From Reichenbachiella carrageenanivorans (GTDB lineage: Bacteria > Bacteroidota > Bacteroidia > Cytophagales > Cyclobacteriaceae): a DNA stretch of 64,000 nucleotides. The stretch covers positions 1,552,001 through 1,616,000 of the forward strand of contig NZ_CP106735.1 in NCBI RefSeq assembly GCF_025639805.1, in the 5' to 3' direction. The notes under the pieces were generated by a model. It saw only the letters and a list, made by a program, of their open reading frames with translations. It was not told the origin of the DNA and did no database searches. The first letter of the stretch is position 1; every line of letters starts with the position of its first letter. A program made the position numbers and the translations under genes. Of the stretch, positions 51,634 through 61,689 are shown piece after piece.

Positions 51634-54036
51634 ATGTGGTATAAACTTTCGCATATAATAATCAAGTTCAGGCTCTCATTGATTCTGACGCTTTTCGGTA
51701 TTACAGCTTTCATGGCTTACAAAGCACAGTTTGTGCAGTGGTCTTTTAGCTTGGCTAATATTGTTCCTAAAACTGATCCAGAAATGATCTTCTTTAAGGA
51801 GTTCAAACAGGAATTCGGGGAGGATGGCAATATTCTGGCTATTGGTATCAAGGACAGTGCAGTGTTTGAGCAGGACAACTTCCGTAAGCTCAAGTATATG
51901 ACAGACGAACTGGCCAGTATCAAGTACGTCAAAGATGTACTGAGTTTGCCGAGTTTAAAGCGTCTGGTCAAGGACAAAGAAGATAATAGATTTGAATTAG
52001 AAAATGTATTTGATGAGATCCCTTCCGATCAGGCCAAGCTAGATAGTTTGATCGCTTATTGTCAAAGCTTAAAATTTTATAGTGGCCAATTACTCAATGC
52101 GGAGAATGGTGCCAACATGGTACTCGTTACGATCGAAAATGAAGTAATGAATTCCAAGGCGAGAAACACGGTAGTGGGAGATGTGTTGCAGGTTACGGAG
52201 CAATTTAGAGAGCATACGGGCATCGATCTAAGATATGCGGGACTACCCTTCGTGCGATATATCAATACAGTGAAGATCAAAAAAGAGCTGAATATGTTCT
52301 TGGTCTTTTCGGTAATGGTTACAGGGTTTATACTCTTTCTCTTCTTTAGGTCATTCAAAGTAGTAGCCGTTGCCCTGCTGATCATCGGGATGATAGTCGT
52401 TTGGGTGATGGGAACCTTGGCACTGTTTGATTACCAAATCACGCTGCTTACAGGACTGATTCCTCCGATTATTGTGGTGATTGGCATTCCCAATGCGGTA
52501 TACATGCTCAATAAGTATCATCAAGAATATTTCCAACATGGAGATCAAAGAAAGGCATTAGAGCAAATCATCAGGAAGATTGGCATTGTCACCCTGATTA
52601 CCAACTTCACTACGGCAGTTGGTTTTTTGGTATTGGCCTTTACGGATATTGTAGTACTGAAAGAATTTGGCGTCATTGCTGGAGTCAATATTTTAGCCAC
52701 TTTCGTGGTGAGCTTGATCATGATCCCTGCGGTTTTTTCTTATTTGAAACCACCGTCTAGCAGGCATTTGAAGCACTTAGAGTTTGTAGCACTGGACAAA
52801 GTACTGACAGGCTTAGACCTATTAGTACACAGACATAAGTATGCCATCTTTAGTGTGACTGCTGTCATAGTTGCTCTTTCAGCTTATGGAATCACTAAGA
52901 TAGAAGCGAGGTCTTATATGGTAGACGACTTGCCAGAAGAAAGCCAAGTCAAGCAAGATTTGAAGTTTTTCGAAGAAAACTTTGCTGGAGTGATGCCACT
53001 AGAGATTATTATTGATACTGGTACTAAAAAAGGTGTACAGAGTTTGAAGAACTTGCAGAAGATTGATGAATTTGAGACCTTTCTTAATTCACTTGATCAT
53101 GTGTCTCAGCCCTTATCGGTAGTGAGTTTTATCAAAGCCACAAGACAAGCCTTTTACAATGACAATCCTGGTAAATACGCTTTGCCTAATAATAGGGACA
53201 AGAATTTTATTTTCAGGTATCTCAAAAAAGAATCTGATCAGCAAGGTATATCCAAAGCATTTGTAGATTCTACTGGGCAGAAGATTAGAGTGTCACTCAA
53301 AATTGCAGACATTGGATCTAACAGGCTCGACTCATTGGTAAACCTAGTGATTCAGCCTAAGATCGACGAGATATTCGGTGAGACTAAAATGAAAGTGGCT
53401 GTTACAGGTACCACTCTGCTGTTTATTAAAGGCAACAAATTCTTGATAGACAACTTGATTACCAGCATGATTATCGCCTTCGTGATTATTGCCTTTATCA
53501 TGGCTTTGCTATTCAAGAATTTCAAAATGATCATCATTTGTTTGATTCCTAATGTGATTCCATTGATGATCACAGGTGGGATGATGGGGTTTGCAGGCAT
53601 TCCATTGAAACCTAGTACGGCCCTGATTTTCAGCATTGCCTTTGGTATTTCGGTGGATGATTCTATTCACTTTTTGGCGAAGTATAGACAGGAACTATTT
53701 GCCAACAACTTTTTCGTGCCTTTGGCAGTTAGCAAAAGCTTGAGGGAGACAGGAGCCAGTATGATTTACACCTCTATTATTTTGTTCTTTGGGTTTGTGA
53801 TTTTTGCTGCATCTGAGTTTGGAGGTACAGTGGCTTTGGGTGCGCTGACTTCTACCACATTGCTGATGGCTATGCTTACCAATTTGATTGTATTACCAGC
53901 CTTGTTGTTGAGGTTCGATAAAGGGAATAGAGACACTGAGAGTCATCCACTTATTGAAAAATATCCTGAATTTTATGATGAGCGCGAAGATGAGGAGATA
54001 GACCTTGACATGATTGAAGTGAAGGAATCTAACTAG
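51634..54036 (+). CDS. RND-superfamily MMPL transporter
   Basis: 800 residues, two copies of helix + periplasmic domain + five helices. First core VSVMVTGFILFLFFRSFK-like (VFSVMVTGFILFLFF, then IPPIIVVIGIPNAVYMLNKYH); second core MIIAFVIIAFIMALLF and FGISVDDSIHFLAKYR. The Asp pair in the second core is the proton-relay type of MMPL/HpnN proteins. Likely exports lipids or hydrophobic compounds to the periplasm. C-terminus acidic and cytoplasmic. The ileS gene follows after 52 bases. Confidence 0.92.
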   Translation: MWYKLSHIIIKFRLSLILTLFGITAFMAYKAQFVQWSFSLANIVPKTDPEMIFFKEFKQEFGEDGNILAIGIKDSAVFEQDNFRKLKYMTDELASIKYVKDVLSLPSLKRLVKDKEDNRFELENVFDEIPSDQAKLDSLIAYCQSLKFYSGQLLNAENGANMVLVTIENEVMNSKARNTVVGDVLQVTEQFREHTGIDLRYAGLPFVRYINTVKIKKELNMFLVFSVMVTGFILFLFFRSFKVVAVALLIIGMIVVWVMGTLALFDYQITLLTGLIPPIIVVIGIPNAVYMLNKYHQEYFQHGDQRKALEQIIRKIGIVTLITNFTTAVGFLVLAFTDIVVLKEFGVIAGVNILATFVVSLIMIPAVFSYLKPPSSRHLKHLEFVALDKVLTGLDLLVHRHKYAIFSVTAVIVALSAYGITKIEARSYMVDDLPEESQVKQDLKFFEENFAGVMPLEIIIDTGTKKGVQSLKNLQKIDEFETFLNSLDHVSQPLSVVSFIKATRQAFYNDNPGKYALPNNRDKNFIFRYLKKESDQQGISKAFVDSTGQKIRVSLKIADIGSNRLDSLVNLVIQPKIDEIFGETKMKVAVTGTTLLFIKGNKFLIDNLITSMIIAFVIIAFIMALLFKNFKMIIICLIPNVIPLMITGGMMGFAGIPLKPSTALIFSIAFGISVDDSIHFLAKYRQELFANNFFVPLAVSKSLRETGASMIYTSIILFFGFVIFAASEFGGTVALGALTSTTLLMAMLTNLIVLPALLLRFDKGNRDTESHPLIEKYPEFYDEREDEEIDLDMIEVKESN

Positions 54037-54088
54037 CCCATTCCATTAGTAGAAATTAGTTTTTTAATCCGCATTAGAAAATAAAACA

Positions 54089-57000
54089 TTGAGTTATAAA
54101 GAGTACAAGAATATCAATTATGCTGAAGTAGCAAATGAGGTATTAGAGTTTTGGAAGAAAAATGATGTATTCCAAAAATCGGTAGACGAAAGAGAAGGAG
54201 CTGAGACTTTTGTGTTTTATGAAGGGCCACCTTCAGCGAATGGTACGCCAGGTATTCATCACGTGATGGCGCGTGCGGTCAAAGATATTTTCTGTAGGTA
54301 CAAAACGCTGAAAGGTTATCAAGTCAAAAGAAAAGGGGGCTGGGATACACACGGTCTACCTGTAGAGCTTCAGGTAGAAAAGGAGCTAGGTATCACCAAA
54401 GAAGACATTGGGACCAAGATATCTGTAGAAGCATACAATGCAAAATGCCGTGAGGCGGTCATGAAGTTCAAAAATGAATGGGACGATCTGACCGAAAAGA
54501 TGGGGTACTGGGTGGATTTGGATGATCCATACATCACTTTCGAGAAAGACTATATCGAAAGCCTTTGGCACTTATTAAAGAAATTTTACGACAAGGATTT
54601 ACTCTACAAGGGCTACACCGTACAGCCATTTTCTCCTGCAGCAGGTACAGGTTTAAGTTCGCATGAATTGAACCAGCCTGGCACATACAGAGACGTGAAA
54701 GATACCTCTGTAGTCGCTCAGTTTAAAGTAAAGAAAACGGATCTGTCAGCTAAATTTTTTAGCGGAGAAGAAGAGCTATTCTTTTTGGCTTGGACGACCA
54801 CTCCTTGGACGCTACCGTCGAACGGGGCACTGGTAGTAGGTAAAAAAATAAAATACGTGAAGGTGAAAACTTTCAACCCATATACCTTTCAGCCTATATC
54901 GGTTATTCTAGCCAAAGACTTGGTCGGGAAATACTTCTCTGAAAAAGCAAAGGAAATTGCTTTTGACGATTACAAAGGAGGCGATAAGCTGATCCCTTGG
55001 CAAGTGGAGGCTGAGTATGTGGGCACAGATTTGCTGGATGTAAGGTATGAGCAGTTATTCCCATATGTGACCAACGAAGACCTTGAGGCCAATGCTTTTA
55101 GAGTCATTGCGGGAGACTTTGTGACTACCGCAGACGGTACAGGTATCGTCCATGCTGCTGCGTTGTTTGGAGCAGATGATTACTTTGTTTCTAAAGCCGC
55201 TGGCGTACCGCCTGTCGTGGCTAAGGATGATAAAGGCGACGATGTTCCATTGGTAGACAAACAAGGAAGGTTTGTGGCTGACGTTACGGACTTTGCTGGG
55301 ATGCATGTGAAGGAAGAGTATTATTCGGACGAAGCGCGTGCAGCGGCAGATTTTAAGCCGACGGATGTGCTGATCGCCATTCATTTGAAAGAAGCCAATA
55401 GAGCTTTTAAAGTAGAAAAATACGAACACAGTTACCCACATTGCTGGAGAACGGACAAACCTGTATTGTACTATCCGTTAGATTCTTGGTTTATCAAAAC
55501 CACCGCTTATAAAGACCGGTTGGTCGAATTGAACAATACCATCAATTGGAAACCCGCCTCTACGGGTAGTGGTAGATTTGGTAATTGGTTGGAAAACTTG
55601 GTGGACTGGAACCTGAGCCGCTCTCGTTATTGGGGTACGCCGTTGCCTATTTGGGTGACAGAAGATCGCACCGAACAAAAATGTATTGGGTCTATAGCAG
55701 AGCTCGAAGCAGAAGTGAAAAAATCTATTGCCGCAGGGTTTATGACTGATGAACTGGGTGAAGACTTTGATCTGCATAGACCGTATGTGGATGATATTTT
55801 CTTGGTGAGTGATTCGGGACAACGAATGACGCGTGAGCCAGATCTGATCGATGTGTGGTTCGACTCTGGAGCAATGCCTTATGCACAGTTTCACTTTATG
55901 GGAGATGATCCGAAAGACGCTACGCAGGCAGAAGGAGGGCTGAGTAATGTTTATCCTGCAGACTTTATTGCCGAAGGTGTGGATCAGACGAGAGGATGGT
56001 TCTTTACCTTACATGCCATTGCAGTGATGCTATTCGATAAAGTATCATTCAAAAACGTGATAGCTAATGGCTTAGTGCTCGACAAGAATGGTAACAAGAT
56101 GTCGAAGCGACTAGGCAATGCCGTCAATCCATTTGAGACCTTGGCTAAGTATGGTCCAGATGCTACTCGATGGTATATGATTGCCAATGCCAACCCCTGG
56201 GATAATTTAAAGTTTGACATAGAAGGAGTGGCTGAAGTACAAAGAAGGTTCTTTGGTACCCTATATAATACCTATTCGTTTTTTGCGCTATATGCAAATT
56301 TGGATAAGTTCAATTTTAGCGAAAGCGAAGTGTCAGATAGTCATCGTACAGAAAGTGATCGATGGATCATCAGTAAGCTCAATACTTTGATCGCTCAGGT
56401 AGATGAAGCATACCATGCTTACGAGCCTACTCGTGCAGCTCGTATGATTCAGGACTTTGTGATCGATGACATGAGTAACTGGTACGTTCGATTGAATAGG
56501 AAGAGATTTTGGAAAGGTGAATATAATGAGGATAAAAAGGCAGCTTATCAGGCGCTATATACTTGCCTGAAAACCATTGCCAAGTTGGCCTCACCTATTG
56601 CGCCATTCTATATGGATCGATTATACAGCGATCTAAATGCCGTATCGGGTCATGAGTCGCATGAGTCGGTACACTTGTCTAACTATCCAGTCGCCAATGC
56701 TGATTTGATCAACAAGGATTTGGAGATTAGTATGGCTATGGCACAGAAGATATCTTCGTTAGTGCATTCGCTCAGAAAGAAAGAAAAATTAAAAGTTCGT
56801 CAGCCACTTTCGCGTGTAATGGTTCCCGTATTGAATAAGGAAACGGAAGCACACATTAAAGCTGTAGAAGAGCTGATATTGAACGAGGTGAACGTGAAGG
56901 CGGTAGAGTTTATCGACGACACATCAGATATATTAGTTAAGTCTATCAAACCCAACTTTAGAAAACTGGGTAAAGAATACGGTTCGCGAATGAAGGACAT

Positions 57001-57466
57001 ATCGCAGAAAATAGCGACTTTCACCAAAGAGAATATAGCAACATTAGAAGCTCAAAATGCCTTTGAAGTAGATCTAGGAGATCAAAAAATTACCTTAACC
57101 TTGGAGGATGTAGAAATCAGTTCGCAGGATATCCCAGGCTGGTTAGTGGCTTCTGAAAACGGCCTGACCGTCGCTTTGGATATTCAATTGTCGGATGAAT
57201 TGAGACAAGAAGGTGTCGCGAGGGATTTGGTGAATAGAATTCAAAATCTTAGAAAAGATAGTGGACTAGAAGTACAAGACAAGATAGTCGTTCAGCTGCA
57301 AAGTGCAGACGAACTCGTGCAAGCTTCTGTTGGAGCATTCAAGGATTATATTTGCCAGGAGACACAAGCCAATGAGTTAAATATCGTTTCGGATTTGGAA
57401 GGCGGACAAGCGCTGGAAATGGACGATATAAAAGTATCAGTAAAGCTGGATGTTGTTAATAACTAA
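54089..57466 (+). CDS. ileS: Isoleucyl-tRNA synthetase
   Basis: 1125 residues. Class I HIGH-type motif PSANGTPGIHH (48-58), editing domain with WTTTPWTLPSN and a canonical KMSKS (NKMSKRLGN). The long C-terminal extension and length are those of the eukaryote-like type of IleRS often seen in Bacteroidota, usually less sensitive to mupirocin. It starts at TTG 54089 (SYKEYKNINY); no ATG is available. lspA starts 8 bases after its stop. Confidence 0.97.
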   Translation: MSYKEYKNINYAEVANEVLEFWKKNDVFQKSVDEREGAETFVFYEGPPSANGTPGIHHVMARAVKDIFCRYKTLKGYQVKRKGGWDTHGLPVELQVEKELGITKEDIGTKISVEAYNAKCREAVMKFKNEWDDLTEKMGYWVDLDDPYITFEKDYIESLWHLLKKFYDKDLLYKGYTVQPFSPAAGTGLSSHELNQPGTYRDVKDTSVVAQFKVKKTDLSAKFFSGEEELFFLAWTTTPWTLPSNGALVVGKKIKYVKVKTFNPYTFQPISVILAKDLVGKYFSEKAKEIAFDDYKGGDKLIPWQVEAEYVGTDLLDVRYEQLFPYVTNEDLEANAFRVIAGDFVTTADGTGIVHAAALFGADDYFVSKAAGVPPVVAKDDKGDDVPLVDKQGRFVADVTDFAGMHVKEEYYSDEARAAADFKPTDVLIAIHLKEANRAFKVEKYEHSYPHCWRTDKPVLYYPLDSWFIKTTAYKDRLVELNNTINWKPASTGSGRFGNWLENLVDWNLSRSRYWGTPLPIWVTEDRTEQKCIGSIAELEAEVKKSIAAGFMTDELGEDFDLHRPYVDDIFLVSDSGQRMTREPDLIDVWFDSGAMPYAQFHFMGDDPKDATQAEGGLSNVYPADFIAEGVDQTRGWFFTLHAIAVMLFDKVSFKNVIANGLVLDKNGNKMSKRLGNAVNPFETLAKYGPDATRWYMIANANPWDNLKFDIEGVAEVQRRFFGTLYNTYSFFALYANLDKFNFSESEVSDSHRTESDRWIISKLNTLIAQVDEAYHAYEPTRAARMIQDFVIDDMSNWYVRLNRKRFWKGEYNEDKKAAYQALYTCLKTIAKLASPIAPFYMDRLYSDLNAVSGHESHESVHLSNYPVANADLINKDLEISMAMAQKISSLVHSLRKKEKLKVRQPLSRVMVPVLNKETEAHIKAVEELILNEVNVKAVEFIDDTSDILVKSIKPNFRKLGKEYGSRMKDISQKIATFTKENIATLEAQNAFEVDLGDQKITLTLEDVEISSQDIPGWLVASENGLTVALDIQLSDELRQEGVARDLVNRIQNLRKDSGLEVQDKIVVQLQSADELVQASVGAFKDYICQETQANELNIVSDLEGGQALEMDDIKVSVKLDVVNN

Positions 57467-57474
57467 GAAATAGC

Positions 57475-58095
57475 GTGAAGTATTATAAGTATTATTTATT
57501 GAGTTTGGGAGTGATCCTGTTGGATCAGGTGGTCAAACTGTTGGTTCATTTTAATATGGACATGGGTATGCCTGGGCAAATTCACATCATTGGCGACTTT
57601 TTTAAGTTGTATTACCTCACTAACCCTGGCATGGCCTTCGGTATGAAATTAGGTACAGAGTATGGTAAGCTGATGCTTACCCTCTTTAGACTGGTGGCCA
57701 TGATAGGTATTGGATACTATCTGTATACGCTGATCAAAAAAGGTGTACATAAAGGTATGCTGGTTTGTATTGCTTTGATTTTAGGTGGAGCCATTGGTAA
57801 TGTGATTGACAGTACGTTTTACGGTGTGTTTTTAGACAATGCACCTGTAGGGTCACCCACTCCTTGGTTTTATGGGCAGGTAGTAGATATGTTTTATTTG
57901 GACATTTGGGAAGGTCATATCCCAGATTGGATTCCGTTTATGGGAGGCAAGTACATGTCGCTCTGGCCAGTATTCAATGTGGCAGATGCAGCTATATTTA
58001 TTGGCGTATTGGCTATACTTATATTTCAAAAGAGATTCTTTCACGAGGAGGAAAGTGATGATACTGCCGTGAAGACAGAAACAGCGGAGGTATAA
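57475..58095 (+). CDS. lspA: Lipoprotein signal peptidase
   Basis: 206 residues, GTG start. Four helices and both catalytic Asp, in the GNVIDSTFYG/VVDMFYLD region and FNVADAAIF. An insert of about 16 residues (FLDNAPVGSPTPWFYG) separates the two parts of the first motif, and the family's Arg after the first Asp is Ser; Bacteroidota LspA proteins often carry inserts here. It cleaves signal peptides of prolipoproteins such as the four or five encoded in this window. An acidic tail follows the last helix. Confidence 0.94.
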   Translation: MKYYKYYLLSLGVILLDQVVKLLVHFNMDMGMPGQIHIIGDFFKLYYLTNPGMAFGMKLGTEYGKLMLTLFRLVAMIGIGYYLYTLIKKGVHKGMLVCIALILGGAIGNVIDSTFYGVFLDNAPVGSPTPWFYGQVVDMFYLDIWEGHIPDWIPFMGGKYMSLWPVFNVADAAIFIGVLAILIFQKRFFHEEESDDTAVKTETAEV

Positions 58096-58381
58096 CAAAA
58101 TCAAGTGAAGGTATGCTACAATGTCGCTGAATGAGATGACTTGATTGTTTTATTAGCACACGTTTCTATTCCTTTGCTTTGGAAGTTCTAATTTACTCTG
58201 TTGTCATATTTCTATGGGATCAATCTTATTAATAAAGAGATCCTCGAAACCAAAAAATGAGGTAAAATATATTCCTCTGGCCAAAAGTGACTTGCTATTT
58301 TCAAATTCGAAGTCCCTATCCTTCTCATATTGATTGAACGCTTTTCTTTTCGTTTACTTTCACCAGTGTAAACGGATAACT

Positions 58382-61300
58382 ATGAGATTTTCAATAATAT
58401 TATTTATAGTGCTGAGTGCAAAAGCACTTCAAAGTCAACCTGCGGAATGGGGAGGAATAGATCGCTGGGAAAGTCTTAACCCTGGAGCTGGAGGGCAGGT
58501 TCAAGACGTTTTTTTTGACAGACATACCGAAAATAGAATTTGGTTTTGTAGCGACATGGAAGGTGTCTACCGTTCAGATGACTCTGGTCAAAAGTGGAAG
58601 CATGTAAGTCGAGACCTGACCCATCATATGTCTTTTTTGGTGATGAATCAAGTGGGAGGTACGAGAGTATTCGAAGGGGGAATGAATGGTGCTCACTATA
58701 GCGATAACGCAGGTGCCGATCCTAGCGAAGTGACTTGGGACATGATAGAGCCTACCAGAGGTGACGCTATCGCATCGATAGCCATCTCTCAAGATCACCA
58801 GCTGATCGTATTGGCTCCCGGATGGAAAAATAAAGATGCTCAGAAGTGTCAGGCAGCCATCACTACCCCGGTGCAAGGGCTTAGTTCAGGAAAATTAAAC
58901 GGCGAGCGTATCGTGTACATCTCCAAAGATGGAGGCGATACTTGGGCAGAGAAAAAGTATGAACCTACAGATGGTTATAGACACGTGTTTAGCGTGGAGA
59001 TAGACCCGGACAACAATATCTACCTGGGCAGTTCGGCTGGCGTTTACTTCTCATCAGACGGAGGCGACTCCTTTGCACGGATCGATGATCCTAGCCAAGC
59101 GCTAGGTAAAGCTGGCAATTCTACAGCCTGTAATTCCAGACCCAATGGAGGTTCTAGAGGCATAGGTCTTTCGCCCGATGGCAATCACATTTACGCCGTT
59201 TACCAAACGAGTAGTAGCCCAAAAAATTACAGTCTTTTTGTAGCCAGTACCTCTGATACAGGTATTGCGGATACATGGCAGCAGGTCTCCGATGATTTGA
59301 GTGCAAGTGTAGAATGGTATAAACCAGAAGTAGATCCAAGGTCTGACCAGACCAACCATCAAGTATTGATAGGTAATGTATGGAATGGCAATACGCATAG
59401 AGTAGGACTGTGGGAGGGTACTTTTAGTTATGAATTGGACGGAAGTCTAAAGGATTATGAGTGGGCCAAAGTAGTGGACAAGCCTGCTGAAGACAATTGT
59501 TTTGAATTTGAAATGGGATGGGAAGACCGTGACATGATCGTGAGGTCTTATGACTATAGCCCTACATTTTGGGGTGTGCACCAGATTGTGATGATGGGTG
59601 GTCAGAATGTTTATTTGGGTGATAAAGAACAGCCAAACTACCCATGTGGTCCTAGCGTGTGGCACGAAATATATGGGGAAATCATTGATCATGACTTTGG
59701 CCCAGTGGTGATGTCTCATGAACGTGGATTTTCGTCTACCTATGCTTATGATGTGAGCGCGCTCGACAATTATGCCATCCAGGGCTGTGCAGATCATGGG
59801 ATCATGCAGAGCCTTGATTATGGTTACTCATGGACTTCCGCTCAAACCCCCAATGGCACCAATGCCATGTCTGTACTAACCATACCATTGGCCACACCGA
59901 TTGTGCTCGCTGACTTACGTGCAGGCTACGGAGCCCCTAGTCAAACCGTGGGGGCTATCTATGCCAAAACTATCAATCCTGAAAATATTGGATACCCAAG
60001 TGGATGGAAGCTGATAGGCGGAGCAGTACCCAATGGGTCGGGCACCACCAATGGGCTGCCTTCTAGGAATTTCAGAGTTATCAACTACGATCCTAAATTT
60101 CCCGAGCGTGTTTATATTGGAATTAGAGGTAAGTCGGGGGCTAATGGCGGTATATATATGACTTCAGGTATTCAGAAGATTATTGATGGAGAAGGCGCTT
60201 GGGAGAAAATCACCCCTTCCTCTTTCGATAATTACGACATCAGAGATATTTGGGTCGATCCTAATAATTCATCCATTGTCTATGCAAGATCAGCCACTAG
60301 TGGCAATTTGATCCTAAAGGGAGTGAACACCAGCGGTGTTTTTGATTGGACGACCTCTTCGGGTGGAATCAGTGACGTGAGTGACATCGCTCTCATAGAT
60401 CGTGGGGAAAATACATGGTTAGTAGCTTCGGGAACCATCAATAGTCAATTTGGTGTCTTTATCAACGAGTCGATAAATACTGTCGATTGGTCAAATAAAG
60501 GGAATTGGAAATTCACAGGATTAGATATTGCGGCTTCGCTTACTCTTCGCCCTGAAAAATCAGTAACCAATACACAATATATGAGTTTCTCAGGCCTGGC
60601 GGCCAATGGTCAGTATATTATTATCAATCGACACGCAACGGGATTCAAAAAAGGGCTAGGGAGCTTTGCTGGTACCATTCAACCCGACGGCTCTGTGCTG
60701 TGGCAAGATTGGACAGATACTAGTGTGCAATCCCTCTATCAGTCCGATTGCAACCAAGCTAAAATCTTACGTATTAAAGATACAGAGTACTACTATGTGG
60801 CTACTGTGGGCGCGGGTGCTTGGAGGAGAGCGTTACCTACTTCTTCGGAAAAAGACTGTAGTGTTGATTTTTTGAAGCACACGTTTGAAGTGGATGCACC
60901 TAATGATCAGGTCGTACTTTCCGTTTTGTCATCGGAAGCATGGTCTCCATCCACCAATCATTCTTTTCTGTCTGTGGTCCAATCGGGTAGCCAATTAGTC
61001 GTAGATGTTACTAATAATGCGTCGAGTGATGTCAGAACGGGTACGGTTTCAATAGTAGGGTGTGAAACCAGAACCTTGACGATTACTCAAAAAGGGAATC
61101 AGCAGCCTGAGATTGCATGGAATTTGCACGAATTAGATCAGGAAATAGAAGAGGGGGAAGAATTTTCACTTTCGGTAGTGGCCAAGGACCCTGACGGCAG
61201 TATATCGAGTGTGACCATCTATGTAGATGAAAGCGTATTAAAAACAAGTGACAAGGTACCGTTGGCGGCTCCGTTGATATTTGAATCTGCGGGTACTTAT

Positions 61301-61630
61301 GAGGTTTCAGCCGAAGTAGTAGATGACTTGGGGGCTGTGGTCTCTCTTTTTGGTACAGTGGCTGTCAAACCAGCGAGGGTGTTGTCTGTCGCGCCTGGCC
61401 AGCGGGCAAACTTGTTGCTATATCCCAATCCCTGTTCAGACGAAATCGTCCTTGTCGGAAATGATGCGTTACGCATCAATATCTTCGATTTGCAGGGCAG
61501 AATCATACAGGGTATGACGCAAGTAAATAGGGATAATAAATGGCACATTGACACCTCAAAGCTCCAGGTGGGGATGTACCAGCTTTGTATGAATGACGGC
61601 CAATCATGTATAAGATTTAGGAGAGAATAA
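58382..61630 (+). CDS. Large secreted Asp-box propeller protein, T9SS cargo
   Basis: 1082 residues from ATG 58382 (MRFSIILFIVLSA), which gives a signal peptide cleaved after LQSQ; an upstream in-frame ATG at 58334 is rejected. The body has repeated Asp-boxes (YRSDDSGQKWK, YISKDGGDTWAE, YFSSDGGDSFAR, MQSLDYGYSWTS), the mark of sialidase/sortilin/GH74-type propellers. A BACON-like domain (about 845-920, ending LTITQKG), a PKD/Ig-like domain and a C-terminal T9SS type A sorting domain (LLYPNPCSDE ... IRFRRE) follow. It may bind or cleave a glycan or protein on the surface; no catalytic set can be assigned. Confidence 0.87.
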   Translation: MRFSIILFIVLSAKALQSQPAEWGGIDRWESLNPGAGGQVQDVFFDRHTENRIWFCSDMEGVYRSDDSGQKWKHVSRDLTHHMSFLVMNQVGGTRVFEGGMNGAHYSDNAGADPSEVTWDMIEPTRGDAIASIAISQDHQLIVLAPGWKNKDAQKCQAAITTPVQGLSSGKLNGERIVYISKDGGDTWAEKKYEPTDGYRHVFSVEIDPDNNIYLGSSAGVYFSSDGGDSFARIDDPSQALGKAGNSTACNSRPNGGSRGIGLSPDGNHIYAVYQTSSSPKNYSLFVASTSDTGIADTWQQVSDDLSASVEWYKPEVDPRSDQTNHQVLIGNVWNGNTHRVGLWEGTFSYELDGSLKDYEWAKVVDKPAEDNCFEFEMGWEDRDMIVRSYDYSPTFWGVHQIVMMGGQNVYLGDKEQPNYPCGPSVWHEIYGEIIDHDFGPVVMSHERGFSSTYAYDVSALDNYAIQGCADHGIMQSLDYGYSWTSAQTPNGTNAMSVLTIPLATPIVLADLRAGYGAPSQTVGAIYAKTINPENIGYPSGWKLIGGAVPNGSGTTNGLPSRNFRVINYDPKFPERVYIGIRGKSGANGGIYMTSGIQKIIDGEGAWEKITPSSFDNYDIRDIWVDPNNSSIVYARSATSGNLILKGVNTSGVFDWTTSSGGISDVSDIALIDRGENTWLVASGTINSQFGVFINESINTVDWSNKGNWKFTGLDIAASLTLRPEKSVTNTQYMSFSGLAANGQYIIINRHATGFKKGLGSFAGTIQPDGSVLWQDWTDTSVQSLYQSDCNQAKILRIKDTEYYYVATVGAGAWRRALPTSSEKDCSVDFLKHTFEVDAPNDQVVLSVLSSEAWSPSTNHSFLSVVQSGSQLVVDVTNNASSDVRTGTVSIVGCETRTLTITQKGNQQPEIAWNLHELDQEIEEGEEFSLSVVAKDPDGSISSVTIYVDESVLKTSDKVPLAAPLIFESAGTYEVSAEVVDDLGAVVSLFGTVAVKPARVLSVAPGQRANLLLYPNPCSDEIVLVGNDALRINIFDLQGRIIQGMTQVNRDNKWHIDTSKLQVGMYQLCMNDGQSCIRFRRE

Positions 61631-61667
61631 AAAAAAGGGCTTCATGTACATACATGAAGCCCTTTTT
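61631..61667. terminator. Bidirectional terminator between the T9SS cargo gene and accD
   Basis: Long perfect stem GGGCTTCATGTA/TACATGAAGCCC flanked by A-run and T-run; ends both convergent genes. Confidence 0.93.
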
Positions 61668-61689
61668 GGTAGTGCTTTTCTCCTCTGGG

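Noticed and set aside
58099..58152. AATCAAGT/ACTTGATT repeat followed by GTTTTATT after lspA
   Set aside because: The loop is 32 nt and the stem AT-rich; too weak to call a terminator.
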